A stretch of 64,000 nucleotides of DNA from Comamonas serinivorans (GTDB lineage Bacteria > Pseudomonadota > Gammaproteobacteria > Burkholderiales > Burkholderiaceae_C): positions 620,001 to 684,000 of the forward strand of contig NZ_CP021455.1 of assembly GCF_002158865.1 (NCBI RefSeq), given 5' to 3'. The translations under genes were made by a program, and so were the position numbers. A model generated the notes under the pieces. That model was not told the DNA's origin, ran no database searches, and saw only the letters and a program-made list of their open reading frames with translations. Position 1 is the first letter of the stretch. Each line of letters starts with the position of its first letter. Below, piece after piece: positions 15,808-24,630 of this stretch.

Positions 15808-17040
15808 ATGACGCCGTGGTGGACTGACTGGCTTCAGCCTTCAACCGGATTGCCGACCCTGGAATGGGCCCTGCTGCTGGCCGTGGTGGCGCTGGCGGGG
15901 CATGCGGTGTATCGCGGCCTGGGTCTGCCGCGCATGGTGGGCTACACGCTGGTCGGGGGGCTGGCGGGTTGGCTGGGGTTCTCGGGCGCGACCTGGCCCA
16001 TGCACGGCGTCGGCCTGTTCCTGCTGCAGCTTGGCATGACCGTGGTGCTGTTCGAGGCCGGCACGCGGCTGCCGATCCGCTGGTTCCTGCACAACCCCAT
16101 GGTGCTGGTGCAAAGCCTGCTCGAAGCGGTGCTCACCTTTGCCCTGACCTTTCTGTTGCTGCGCTGGTGGGGCGAGCCGGCTTCGGTCGCGCGCATGGTG
16201 GCCATGGTGGCGCTGGCGGCCTCGCCGGCCACCCTGCTGCGGCTGGTGCACGAGCTGCGCGCCGCCGGCCCGGTGACCGACCGCGCGCTGGTGCTGGCCA
16301 GCTTGAACAACCTGTACGCCCTGGTGCTGGGCGGGGCCATGGCGGCGCAATCGGCGCCCGACCTGGCCGGCTGGGCGGCGGTGTGGCCGCCCCTGCGCCT
16401 GCTGGGGACCTCCTTGCTGCTGGCGGTGGTGCTGGCGGCGGTCATTCACCTGGCGTGGCGCACCATGCGCCATGGCAGCGAGAGTGCTGCTGTGTTCATC
16501 GTTGCCATCCTGGCGGCCAGCGTGACGGTGGCCGACCAGCTGCATGGCTCGGCGCCGTTGGTGGCCTTGATGGCCGGCGCCATGCTGCGCTATGCGCCCG
16601 TGCGGCCCATGGTTTGGCAGCGGCACTTCGAGGGCGTCTCGGGGCTGTTGGTGATGCTGATGTTCGTGCTGGTGGCGACCACGGCCGCCCAGATGGCTTG
16701 GAGCGTGCCCATCCTGCTGATCGTGTTCAGCCTGGTGCTGGTGCGGGTGCTGTGCAAGGTGCTGGGCGTCGTCGCGGGCAGCTGGCGCAGCGGCATGGGG
16801 CCGGTCAAGTGCGTCTGGCTGGGTCTGGCCTTGATGCCGATGTCCGCCACGGCGCTGCTGCTCACGACCCAGTTCGCCAGCCAGCACCCGCAAGCGGCAC
16901 GCATGAGCGCCATTGCGCTGCCCTTGATCCTGGTGTGCGAAGTGCTGGGGGCGGTGTGCGCGGCCTTTGCCCTGCGCGCCGCGCGTGAAACCGTGCAGGT
17001 GGCCAACACCCCGGCGATGGAGGGCCGCCACGATGCTTGA
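15808..17040 (+). CDS. CPA2-type cation:proton antiporter / Na+/H+ exchanger domain protein
   Basis: The protein has 410 residues, nearly all in about 11-12 hydrophobic helices, so it is an inner-membrane protein. The N-terminal part (AGHAVYRGLGLPRMVGYTLVG...GLFLLQLGMTVVLFEAG) follows the KefB/CPA2 pattern, but the protein ends after the membrane domain and has no RCK/TrkA-N domain. AAAGGA about 10 bases before the ATG at 15808 supports this start rather than 15751. It overlaps the next gene by 8 bp. The transported ion cannot be deduced. Confidence 0.85.
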   Translation: MTPWWTDWLQPSTGLPTLEWALLLAVVALAGHAVYRGLGLPRMVGYTLVGGLAGWLGFSGATWPMHGVGLFLLQLGMTVVLFEAGTRLPIRWFLHNPMVLVQSLLEAVLTFALTFLLLRWWGEPASVARMVAMVALAASPATLLRLVHELRAAGPVTDRALVLASLNNLYALVLGGAMAAQSAPDLAGWAAVWPPLRLLGTSLLLAVVLAAVIHLAWRTMRHGSESAAVFIVAILAASVTVADQLHGSAPLVALMAGAMLRYAPVRPMVWQRHFEGVSGLLVMLMFVLVATTAAQMAWSVPILLIVFSLVLVRVLCKVLGVVAGSWRSGMGPVKCVWLGLALMPMSATALLLTTQFASQHPQAARMSAIALPLILVCEVLGAVCAAFALRAARETVQVANTPAMEGRHDA

Positions 17041-18157
17041 AACCTTCCACAACTCCAAACCGCTGACGCTGGGCGTCGAGCTCGAGCTGCAGCTCGTCAA
17101 CACGCACAACTTCGACCTGGCGCCCTATGCCGAAGACATGCTGCAGCTGGTGCAGCGCGAGGCGCTGCCCGGCAGTGTGGTGCCCGAGATGACGAGCAGC
17201 ATGATCGAGGTGGCCACGGGCGTGTGCACCGACGCGCAGGACGCGCTGACGCAGCTCGCCACCATCCGCGACGCCCTGGTGCGCGCGGCCGACAAGCTCA
17301 ACATCACCGTGGTGGGGGGCGGCACGCACCCATTCCAGATGTGGCACCAGCAGCGCATCTACGACAAGCCCCGGTTTCGCGAGCTGACGGCCTTGTACGG
17401 CTACCTGACCAAGCAGTTCACCATCTTCGGCCAGCACGTGCACATCGGCTGCCCCGATGCCGACGCGGCGCTGCTGATGCTGCACCGGCTGTCGCGCTAC
17501 ATCCCGCACTGCATCGCCTTGTCCGCGTCGAGTCCGTATGTGCAAGGTCAGGACACGGCCTTCGATTCGGCCCGCTTGAACTCCGTCTTTGCGTTCCCGC
17601 TGTCGGGCCGTGCGCCGTTCGTGCTGACCTGGGACGACTTCGAGGCCTACTTCAACAAGATGACGGCCACCGGCGTGGTCAAGGGCATGAAGGACTTCTA
17701 CTGGGACATCCGGCCCAAGCCCGAGTTCGGCACGGTCGAGATCCGGGTCTTCGACACGCCGCTGACCGTCGAACGCGCGGCCGCGCTGGCCGGTTTCGTG
17801 CAGGGGCTGGGCGCCTGGTTTCTGGACACCCAGCCCTTCATGCCGCAGGAAGACGACTACCTCGTCTACACCTTCAACCGCTTCCAGGCGTGCCGCTTCG
17901 GGCTGGAGGCGATGTACGTCGACCCCCAGACCAGCGAGCACATGCCGCTGCGCGAGCACCTGCTGGCAACCTTGCGCACCATCGCCCCCTACATGGTCCG
18001 CGCGCAGGCCGAGGCCTTCCACGAGCAGCTGCGCCAGAGCGCCAACGCGGGCCAGAACGACGCGCGCTGGCTGCGCGAGACGCAGGCCGAGTGCGCGCTG
18101 CTGTCCGAGGTGGTGCGGCGTGCGGCCGGGCGCTTCCGCCGCCCTGTGGGGGGCTGA
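17033..18157 (+). CDS. YbdK-type carboxylate-amine ligase (glutamate-cysteine ligase 2 family)
   Basis: The protein has 374 residues. GCS2-family enzymes ligate an amine to the gamma-carboxyl of glutamate or a related acid using ATP; E. coli YbdK has weak gamma-glutamylcysteine ligase activity. Visible family motifs are LTLGVELELQLVN at the start, SMIEVATGVC, GGGTHPF, FGQHVHIGCPDADAAL, and WDIRPKPEFGTVEIRVFDTP. The ATG at 17033 lies inside the end of the antiporter gene, implying coupled translation. A link between a glutathione-like ligase and a CPA2 antiporter recalls glutathione-gated Kef systems, but that is inference. Confidence 0.9.
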   Translation: MLETFHNSKPLTLGVELELQLVNTHNFDLAPYAEDMLQLVQREALPGSVVPEMTSSMIEVATGVCTDAQDALTQLATIRDALVRAADKLNITVVGGGTHPFQMWHQQRIYDKPRFRELTALYGYLTKQFTIFGQHVHIGCPDADAALLMLHRLSRYIPHCIALSASSPYVQGQDTAFDSARLNSVFAFPLSGRAPFVLTWDDFEAYFNKMTATGVVKGMKDFYWDIRPKPEFGTVEIRVFDTPLTVERAAALAGFVQGLGAWFLDTQPFMPQEDDYLVYTFNRFQACRFGLEAMYVDPQTSEHMPLREHLLATLRTIAPYMVRAQAEAFHEQLRQSANAGQNDARWLRETQAECALLSEVVRRAAGRFRRPVGG

Positions 18158-18559
18158 AGGCTGGCGGCCCGCACGGCGCGTGGGCTGGGTGCCGCCCGAC
18201 ACGTTCATGCCGGCAGGCTGAGGTCAACGCGATCTGATGCCTTCAACAGGACGATGGAGAAGGTAGGCTGCTGTGCCCGTTGTCTTTAAAACGGGAAGAG
18301 GCTCATACTGCCTTTTATTTGCATGACCCGTGACGATCGGCCTTCGCGGTGAGTCACTGCCGCGTGACGGCCCGGGGCTCATGGGCCATGCGTGCGGCAG
18401 CGGCTGGCGGTCGCGTGAGGTCCTGTCGCGTGGGCCAAGCCGTGCAGGCGCGGTGATGAAGGCCGCGAGTCACGCTGACCACGGGCCAGCGATCACCTTG
18501 CTGTGCCGGAGCAGCGCACAGCCGGCATGGCCGCGATCAACCAGAGCGCCCAGGTGCCG
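18158..18559. other. intergenic region between convergent genes
   Basis: The 402 bp contain one palindrome copy (18262-18312) and no supportable gene. Confidence 0.5.
18262..18312. repeat. interrupted palindrome, copy 4
   Basis: The inner arms CCCGTT (18276-18281) and AACGGG (18290-18295) are perfect. The right outer arm CATACTGCC is intact; the left arm is degenerate (GGTAGG). Confidence 0.75.
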
Positions 18560-18958
18560 TCAGTCGTCGCCAGTCGGTGTGTCGGTCACGGATTCCGAGA
18601 GCAAGCCGGCGTTTTCCATGGCCGCCAGGATGCCTTCTTTCTGGATCAGGAACTGCCGCGGGTCCTTGCCCTGCATCCAGCGCGGGGGCTTGCCGCGGCC
18701 GCTCCAGCTCTGGCCCGTGTCGGGGTCGTAGTACTTGGCGGGCAGCTTGTGCTTGAGTTCGAGCGGCTTGCGCGGGAACACCTCGAACGGCAGGAAGCCG
18801 AACTGCTCGATCAGCGACTGGATCTGCTGCAGCGCGGCCTGACGTTCATCGCGCTCCACCTGCTTGATGGCGGCATCCATCTCCTCACGCAGGGACTCCA
18901 GCTGCGCCAGGCTCATGCCGTCGTAGGACGAGGGAAATGCAGGGACGTTGGTGTTCAT
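18560..18958 (-). CDS. H-NS family histone-like protein
   Basis: The protein has 132 residues. The N-terminal half is a coiled-coil oligomerisation region (LAQLESLREEMDAAIKQVERDERQAAL). The C-terminal half holds the canonical DNA-binding core YYDPDTGQSWSGRGKPPRWM, where the S-G-R-G-K-P-P loop is the AT-hook-like contact with the minor groove of AT-rich DNA. It should act as a nucleoid-associated silencer. Burkholderiales genomes usually carry several such paralogues. It is transcribed leftward, divergently from the TetR gene of the CYP153 operon 373 bp away, and is probably monocistronic. Confidence 0.93.
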   Translation of the reverse strand: MNTNVPAFPSSYDGMSLAQLESLREEMDAAIKQVERDERQAALQQIQSLIEQFGFLPFEVFPRKPLELKHKLPAKYYDPDTGQSWSGRGKPPRWMQGKDPRQFLIQKEGILAAMENAGLLSESVTDTPTGDD

Positions 18959-19331
18959 GCTGCGCTCGAGGGGAGGAACCGGCGAATTTTAGCGGCAGCC
19001 CTCTGAGGAGCCGGACTGAGGCTCGGGCGACGGGTGCCGACCGCTGTGGCAGGACCGACGGTCGCCAGCCCGATGGAGCCTCTGCCATGTGGCATGCGGA
19101 ACGAGGCCGGCTTGAACCGGCGATCGGGCAACCCGCAGGTACTGGGGGCCGGTTGGGGCTGCAGGGCCGCTCGTGGCCTCGATCTGCCCCGTGCGTCTGG
19201 GCGCGTCGGTCCCTGCATTCGGGCGGCCCCGCCAACCAGCCCGACGCGTGCTCCGCGTCTCGGTGTTTTCCCTTGAAGCCCGGCACATTCGGGTTGGCCC
19301 GCGTTGACGGCGGGGTGCGGGGCTTCCTAAT
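18959..19331. other. divergent promoter region between H-NS and TetR genes
   Basis: The 373 bp have no gene. The rightmost part runs into an operator-like palindrome at 19332-19353. Confidence 0.5.
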
Positions 19332-19353
19332 ATGAACATGAATTCATATTCAT
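19332..19353. promoter_or_regulatory. operator-like 22-bp palindrome at the TetR start
   Basis: ATGAACATGAA is followed directly by TTCATATTCAT; the halves match at 10 of 11 positions. It is strikingly AT-rich for this genome and sits on the annotated start codon, as expected for an autoregulatory TetR site. Confidence 0.6.
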
Positions 19354-20081
19354 GTTTTGCCGTGACCGATGTCCTGACGCCTGGGCTGCCTTCGCCCGAT
19401 TCCACTGCCGGTGACGCCGCGCGCGTGTTGCCGTCCAAGCAGCTGCGGTCCGAGCAGGCGCGCGAACGCCTGCTGCAGACGGGCACGCGGCTGCTGGCCG
19501 CGGGCGGGTTCGATGCCGTGTCCATTGCCCAGATCGCGGCCGAGTCGGGCTGCTCGGTGGGCGCGTTCTACCAGCGCTTCAAGAACAAAGAGGCCTATTT
19601 CGAATTCCTGCTCGACCGCGTGATCGACACCGTGCGGGCCGAGGCCGAGCAGGCGCTCACGCCCGAACGCATCCGCGGGCTGAGCCTGGCGCAGACCATC
19701 CGCCTGTGTGTGGAGCACCACATCGGCGTGATCCACACGCACGCCGGACTGATCCGTGCGGCGCTGAGCTACAGCATGCACGGCAGCGACGACTGGCAGC
19801 CCATCGGCGCCATCGGGGCCTGGCTCAACACGCACTACATCGGCCTGATCCTGCAAAAGACCCGCCACCGCGACAAGGCGGTCGCGGCGCGGCAGCTGCG
19901 CATCGGCCTGCAGATCATCGCGGGCCACCTGGTCAATGCGGCCACGCACGAGAACGCCTTCATGCCGCTGAACCACCCCGATCTGCCGCATTGGCTCAGC
20001 CACGTGGTGGCCAGCTGCCTGGCCGCCAAGCCGCCGGCCGCCGCCCCAGCGCCGGCCGCCGCGCCGGCGCCCAGGCGCTGA
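19332..20081 (+). CDS. TetR/AcrR-family transcriptional regulator
   Basis: The protein has 249 residues as drawn. The N-terminal helix-turn-helix is clear (RERLLQTGTRLLAAGGFDAVSIAQIAAESGCSVGAFYQRFKNKEAYF); the C-terminal ligand domain is helical and ends in an Ala/Pro-rich tail. The gene is 51 bp from the ferredoxin gene of the CYP153 operon, so it is likely the local repressor, responding to a hydrophobic substrate or its acyl product. The start is uncertain: the ATG at 19332 begins a 22-bp near-perfect palindrome that looks like an operator, and a GTG at 19362 is a possible alternative. The 35 or so residues before the HTH are unusually long for the family. Confidence 0.88.
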   Translation: MNMNSYSCFAVTDVLTPGLPSPDSTAGDAARVLPSKQLRSEQARERLLQTGTRLLAAGGFDAVSIAQIAAESGCSVGAFYQRFKNKEAYFEFLLDRVIDTVRAEAEQALTPERIRGLSLAQTIRLCVEHHIGVIHTHAGLIRAALSYSMHGSDDWQPIGAIGAWLNTHYIGLILQKTRHRDKAVAARQLRIGLQIIAGHLVNAATHENAFMPLNHPDLPHWLSHVVASCLAAKPPAAAPAPAAAPAPRR

Positions 20082-20132
20082 AGCCGCCCCGCCGGTCCCG
20101 ATTTCCCCACCCACGAAAGTCAGCACAACACC

Positions 20133-20453
20133 ATGCCCACCATCCACTTCACCAGCTTCACCGGCCAGACCCAGAGCATCGATGCGCCAGAGAACGACGT
20201 GCTCATGCAGGCCGCCGTGCGCAACGGCGTGACCGGCATCGACGCCGATTGCGGCGGCCAATGCGCCTGCGCGACCTGCCACGTCTACATCGATTCGCCG
20301 TGGCTGGAGCAGCTGCCGGCCATGGAGGCGCACGAGGACCAGATGCTGGAGCTGGCGAACGAGCGCCGCGCCAATTCACGGCTGTCCTGCCAGATCAAGC
20401 TGACGGCAGCGCTTGACGGCATGCAGGTGCACACGCCCGAAGGCCAGCACTGA
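20133..20453 (+). CDS. [2Fe-2S] ferredoxin (adrenodoxin/putidaredoxin type)
   Basis: The protein has 106 residues. The cluster ligands fit the adrenodoxin-type pattern C-x5-C-x2-C...C: Cys40, Cys46, Cys49 in DADCGGQCACATCH and Cys86 in RLSCQI. An extra Cys44 lies inside the loop. It should carry electrons from the flavin reductase encoded two genes downstream to the CYP153 monooxygenase. The start at 20133 (MPTIHFTSF) is the usual N-terminal beta-strand. A palindrome copy separates it from the P450 gene. Confidence 0.95.
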   Translation: MPTIHFTSFTGQTQSIDAPENDVLMQAAVRNGVTGIDADCGGQCACATCHVYIDSPWLEQLPAMEAHEDQMLELANERRANSRLSCQIKLTAALDGMQVHTPEGQH

Positions 20454-20470
20454 CGGAGTTTTGCTGCACT

Positions 20471-20521
20471 GGGGTATGGCAGTGCAGGCGTTCAAACATG
20501 AACGGCAGTTTGACCATACTC
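20471..20521. repeat. interrupted palindrome, copy 5
   Basis: GGGGTATG on the left, CATACTC on the right. The inner arms CGTTC (20489-20493) and GAACG (20500-20504) are perfect. It lies 17 bp after the ferredoxin stop and 25 bp before the P450 start. Confidence 0.85.
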
Positions 20522-20546
20522 GGTAACAACATTTCAGGAGACAGCG

Positions 20547-21806
20547 ATGACCATCAACCAAGCCGTACAGGCCGCGGCGCGCGAGCGGGCGTATGCCATG
20601 CCCCTGGCCGACGTGGACCCGTGCAACGTGGACTACTTCGAAGACGACACCGTGGGCCACTACTTCGAGCGCCTGCGCCGCGAAGACCCCGTGCACATGG
20701 CTGTTCACCCGCTGCATGGGCCGTACTGGTCCATCACGCGCTACCAGGACATCATGAGCGTGGACACCAACCACCAGGTGTTCTCGTCGGACTGGTCGCT
20801 GGGCGGCATCACCATCACGGACGAGAAGATGGAGGAAGCCCGGCTGCAGATGTTCATCGCCATGGACCCGCCCAAGCACGACGTGCAGCGCAAGGCGGTC
20901 ACGGGCATCGTGGCCCCCAGCAACCTGGCCAACATGGAGGCGCTGATCCGCGAGCGCACGATCAAGGTGCTGGAGAGCCTGCCGCGCGGCGAGGCCTTTG
21001 ACTGGGTGGACAAGGTGTCCATCGAGCTGACCACGCTGATGCTGGCCACGCTGTTCGACTTTCCGCTGGAAGACCGGCGCCTGCTGACGCACTGGTCCAA
21101 CGTGGCCACGTCCAGCAAGCTGGTCGACCCCGACGCCCCCACGCCGGAAGAGCGCCTGGCCGAGCTGCACAAGATGCTGGCTTACTTCACCCGGCTGTGG
21201 AACGAGCGCGTGAACGCCGAGCCCGGCCACGACCTGGTGTCGATGCTGGCGCACAACCCGGCCACGCGCAACATGGGGCCGGCCGAGTACATGGGCAACC
21301 TGGTGCTGCTCATCGTGGGCGGCAACGACACCACGCGCAACTCCATGACAGGCGGCCTGCTCGCCATGAGCCAGAACCCCGGCGAGTGGCAAAAATTCCG
21401 CGACAAGCCCGAACTGATCCCCAACATGGTGTCGGAGATCATCCGCTGGCAGACGCCGCTGGCCCACATGCGCCGCACCGCCACGCAGGACACGGAGCTG
21501 AACGGCAAGACCATCAAGAAGGGCGACAAGGTGGTCATGTGGTACCTGTCGGGCAACCGCGACGACTCGGCCATCGCCAACCCCGAGCAGTTCCTGATCG
21601 ACCGCCCGCAGGCGCGTCAGCACCTCTCGTTCGGTTTCGGCATCCACCGCTGTGTGGGCAACCGCCTGGCCGAGATGCAGCTGCGCATCCTCTGGGAGGA
21701 GATCCACAAGCGCTTCCCCGTCATCGAGGTGCTGGCGCCGCCCAAGCGCGTGCGCTCCACCTTTGTGCGCGGCTACTCCGAGATGCAGGTGCGCATTCCG
21801 GTGTGA
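20547..21806 (+). CDS. cytochrome P450, CYP153-type alkane omega-hydroxylase
   Basis: The protein has 419 residues and is soluble. The I-helix oxygen-binding motif is LLIVGGNDTTRNSMTGG, the K-helix E-x2-R is EIIRWQTPLAHMRRTA, and the heme loop is FGFGIHRCVGNRLAE with axial Cys369. The combination G-G-N-D-T-T-R-N-S and W-Q-T-P-L-A-H-M-R-R-T-A is characteristic of CYP153A enzymes, which hydroxylate the terminal carbon of medium-chain alkanes and fatty acids. Ferredoxin and ferredoxin reductase genes flank it, giving a complete class I electron chain. Both junctions carry palindrome copies. The chain-length preference cannot be told from sequence alone. Confidence 0.93.
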   Translation: MTINQAVQAAARERAYAMPLADVDPCNVDYFEDDTVGHYFERLRREDPVHMAVHPLHGPYWSITRYQDIMSVDTNHQVFSSDWSLGGITITDEKMEEARLQMFIAMDPPKHDVQRKAVTGIVAPSNLANMEALIRERTIKVLESLPRGEAFDWVDKVSIELTTLMLATLFDFPLEDRRLLTHWSNVATSSKLVDPDAPTPEERLAELHKMLAYFTRLWNERVNAEPGHDLVSMLAHNPATRNMGPAEYMGNLVLLIVGGNDTTRNSMTGGLLAMSQNPGEWQKFRDKPELIPNMVSEIIRWQTPLAHMRRTATQDTELNGKTIKKGDKVVMWYLSGNRDDSAIANPEQFLIDRPQARQHLSFGFGIHRCVGNRLAEMQLRILWEEIHKRFPVIEVLAPPKRVRSTFVRGYSEMQVRIPV

Positions 21807-21807
21807 T

Positions 21808-21858
21808 GGGGTATGAGCCTGTTTCCGATTCAAAGTAATCGGATATGGGCTCATACTG
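21808..21858. repeat. interrupted palindrome, copy 6
   Basis: The inner arms TCCGATT (21824-21830) and AATCGGA (21837-21843) are perfect, and the outer arms extend to TATGAGCC (21812-21819) with GGCTCATA (21848-21855). It starts one base after the P450 stop codon. Confidence 0.9.
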
Positions 21859-21885
21859 TCAAGGATTGAGGAAATAAGGCAAACC

Positions 21886-23148
21886 ATGCAGGACCAGGAC
21901 ACATTGCTGGTGGTGGGCGCGGGCCATGCCGGTGCCGAGCTGGCGCTGGCCGCGCGTCAGGCGGGCTGGGCCGGCCCCATCCGCCTGTTGGGCGACGAGG
22001 CCGAGCTGCCCTACCACCGGCCGCCGCTGTCCAAGGCTTACCTGCATGGCGAGGCCAGCCGCGAATCGCTGCTGCTGCGCGCCCAGGCCGCCTACGAGGC
22101 GGCCCGCGTGCAGTTCGAACCCGGCGCCCGCGTGCAGGCGCTGGACACGGCGCGCCGCTGCGTGACCCTGGCCGACGGCCGCGAACTGGCCTACGCCGAA
22201 CTCGCGCTGTGCACGGGGGGGCGGCCGCGCCGCCTCGTCGTGCCGGGGCTGGCGGCAGACGATGCGCCGCCCAACCTGCACCACCTGCGCACCCTGGCCG
22301 ATGCCGACGGCATGCGCGCGCAGCTGCGGGCTGGCGTGCGCCTGGTCATCGTGGGCGGCGGCTATGTGGGGTTGGAGCTGGCGGCTTCGGCCAGCAAGCT
22401 GGGCGCCCAGGTCACGGTGCTCGAGGCCATGCCGCACGTGCTGGCCCGCGTGACCAGCGAGCGCGTGGCGCACTTTTACGAGGCCGTGCACCGCGAAGCC
22501 GGTGTGGCCGTGCTGACCGGCTTTGGCGTGGCGCGGGTTGAACGCGCGCCGGATGGCGGCGACGTCCGCACGGCCGCCATCACCGCCATCGTGGGCGCCG
22601 ATGGCCGCGCGGTGCCGGCCGACGTGGTGGTCGTGGGCATCGGCATGCTGCCCAACGTGGAGCTGGCGCAGGCCGCCGGCCTGGCGGTGGATGGTGGCAT
22701 CGTGGTCGACGAAGCGGGGCGCAGCTCTGCGCCGCACGTCTGGGCGGCCGGCGACTGCACGGCCCAGCACAGCGCGCTGTATGGCCGAACGCTGCGGCTG
22801 GAGTCGGTGCCCAACGCGCTGGAGCAGGCGCGCACCGTGGCGGCTGCCCTGGCCGGCAAACCCATGCCGGCGCGCGCGGCGCCGTGGTTCTGGTCGGACC
22901 AGTTCGACCTCAAGCTGCAGATGGTGGGCCTGTCGCAGGGGCACGATGCCTGCGTGATCCGTGGCGACCTGGCCCGCCGCCAGTTCATCGCTTTCTACCT
23001 GCGGGCCGGCGTGCTCATCGCCGCCGACGCCGTCAACCGGCCCGGTGACTTCGTGCTGGCCAAGCGGCTGGTTGCCCAGGCCGCGCGCGTCGATGCCGCG
23101 CAGCTGGTGGACGAAAGCGTGGCGCTCAAGTCGCTGGCCCTGGCGTGA
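21886..23148 (+). CDS. NAD(P)H:ferredoxin reductase (FAD-dependent)
   Basis: The protein has 420 residues in the putidaredoxin-reductase/rubredoxin-reductase family. The N-terminal FAD motif is VVGAGHAGAELALAARQ, the NAD(P)H-binding motif VIVGGGYVGLELAASA (about 151-166), and the second FAD motif HVWAAGDCT (about 284-292). It should pass electrons from NAD(P)H to the ferredoxin of the same operon, for CYP153. The substrate-side motif LPYHRPPLSKAYL is also typical of the family. It follows CYP153 by 79 bp that include a palindrome copy. The 180-bp gap to the next gene suggests that the core operon may end here. Confidence 0.93.
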   Translation: MQDQDTLLVVGAGHAGAELALAARQAGWAGPIRLLGDEAELPYHRPPLSKAYLHGEASRESLLLRAQAAYEAARVQFEPGARVQALDTARRCVTLADGRELAYAELALCTGGRPRRLVVPGLAADDAPPNLHHLRTLADADGMRAQLRAGVRLVIVGGGYVGLELAASASKLGAQVTVLEAMPHVLARVTSERVAHFYEAVHREAGVAVLTGFGVARVERAPDGGDVRTAAITAIVGADGRAVPADVVVVGIGMLPNVELAQAAGLAVDGGIVVDEAGRSSAPHVWAAGDCTAQHSALYGRTLRLESVPNALEQARTVAAALAGKPMPARAAPWFWSDQFDLKLQMVGLSQGHDACVIRGDLARRQFIAFYLRAGVLIAADAVNRPGDFVLAKRLVAQAARVDAAQLVDESVALKSLALA

Positions 23149-23328
23149 CGGGGCGCGGCCTGGGGGCTGTCCCCCGCGCAGGTGCCCGTCCCGATCCGCT
23201 GTGCAGTCCGTCATGCGGGCGCTGACACGCGCATGACTGGTTCGCCCTCGACTTGCTCCCCACAATGCACCTCCAGGCGCGCTGCGCCTTGTTGTCAGCC
23301 CCCCATTCCTCACGTGTCAGGAGACTTC

Positions 23329-24318
23329 ATGCGCACGCGCATCACCGAACTGTTTGGCGTTGAATACCCCATCATCCAAGGCGGCATGCACTTCGTCGGC
23401 TTGGCCGAGCTGACGGCCGCCGTGGCCAATGCCGGCGGCCTGGGCTTTTTGACGGCGCTGACGCAGCCTTCGCCCGAGGCGCTGGCGGCCGAGATCCGCC
23501 GCTGCCGCGAAATGACCGACAAGCCCTTTGGCGTGAACGTCACCTTCCTGCCTTCGGTCAAGCCGCCCGACTACCCCGGCTACATCCAGGCCATCATCGA
23601 CGGCGGCATCAAGGCCGTGGAGACCGCAGGCAACAACCCGCAGAAGTGGATGCCCTTGTTCAAGGAAAACGGCATCAAGGTCATCCACAAGTGCACCTCG
23701 GTGCGCCATGCGCTCAAGGCCGAGGCCATCGGCTGCGACGCCATCAGCGTCGACGGCTTTGAGTGCGGCGGCCACCCGGGCGAGGACGACGTGCCCAACT
23801 TCATCCTGCTGCCGCGCGCGGCCGAAGAGCTGAAGATCCCGTTCGTGGCTTCGGGCGGCATGGCCGACGCCCGGTCGCTCGTCGCCGCCATGGCGCTGGG
23901 CGCCGAGGGCATGAACATGGGCACGCGCTTCCTGGCGACGAAGGAAGCCCCCGTGCACGAGAACGTCAAGCAAGCCATCCTGAAGGCGAGCGAGCTGGAC
24001 ACCCGCCTGGTGATGCGTCCGCTGCGCAACACCGAGCGCGTGCTGAACAACCCCGGCGTGGAGCGCCTGCTGGCCAAGGAAAAAGAGCTGGGCGCCAACA
24101 TCAGCTTTGCCGACATTGCGCCGGAAGTGGCCGGCATGTACCCGCGCGTGATGAAAGACGGCGACGTGGATGCAGGCGCCTGGTCCTGCGGCATGGTGGC
24201 CGGCCTGATCCACGACATCCCCAGCTGCCAGGAGCTGATCGAGCGCATCGTGCGCGAGAGCGAACAGCTCATCCATGCACGCCTGGCCGGCATGGTGAAT
24301 CGCCCGGTGATGGCCTGA
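23329..24318 (+). CDS. nitronate monooxygenase / 2-nitropropane dioxygenase-like flavoenzyme
   Basis: The protein has 329 residues and forms an FMN-binding TIM barrel. The family start ITELFGVEYPIIQGGMHFVG is intact, followed by FGVNVTFLPS, GCDAISVDGFECGGHPGE and the phosphate-binding segment VASGGMADARSLVAAMALGAEGMNMGTRF. Members oxidise nitronates, but many Burkholderiales homologues have unknown substrates and sit in fatty-acid or aromatic catabolic loci. CAGGAG just before the ATG at 23329 decides the start. It lies 180 bp after the ferredoxin reductase gene on the same strand, so it may belong to the CYP153 regulon. Confidence 0.88.
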   Translation: MRTRITELFGVEYPIIQGGMHFVGLAELTAAVANAGGLGFLTALTQPSPEALAAEIRRCREMTDKPFGVNVTFLPSVKPPDYPGYIQAIIDGGIKAVETAGNNPQKWMPLFKENGIKVIHKCTSVRHALKAEAIGCDAISVDGFECGGHPGEDDVPNFILLPRAAEELKIPFVASGGMADARSLVAAMALGAEGMNMGTRFLATKEAPVHENVKQAILKASELDTRLVMRPLRNTERVLNNPGVERLLAKEKELGANISFADIAPEVAGMYPRVMKDGDVDAGAWSCGMVAGLIHDIPSCQELIERIVRESEQLIHARLAGMVNRPVMA

Positions 24319-24630
24319 GGCCAGGGCGGACGCGTTCCGTCAGGTCCCGCGGCGGGTTGGCCGCCGCGGACCCGCGCCAGGACGGGTCTTGCCAGTCAGC
24401 CTGAGGCGCAGCATTTGAGCCGCGCCGTGGCGGCATTTCATTTGGATGGGTGGTATCGGGTTGCAGCCGTTCGTTTGAAAACGGCGTTCGCCTGATACTG
24501 CCCATATTTTTCATGCGGCATGCCTGCCTGCCATGCAGGGCCGATGGCCTGGCCCATGTGCCGTGGCGGGCTGTGAGTTGCCGGTCTGCAACCGCCGAGA
24601 CCGCCGCAGCCGCACAGCCGCCTGGGCGGC
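24319..24630. other. intergenic region between convergent genes
   Basis: The 312 bp hold one palindrome copy (24452-24502) and nothing else recognised. Confidence 0.5.
24452..24502. repeat. interrupted palindrome, copy 7
   Basis: The inner arms GCCGTT (24466-24471) and AACGGC (24480-24485) are perfect; the outer arms GTATC and GATAC are perfect. It lies between convergent genes. Confidence 0.85.
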
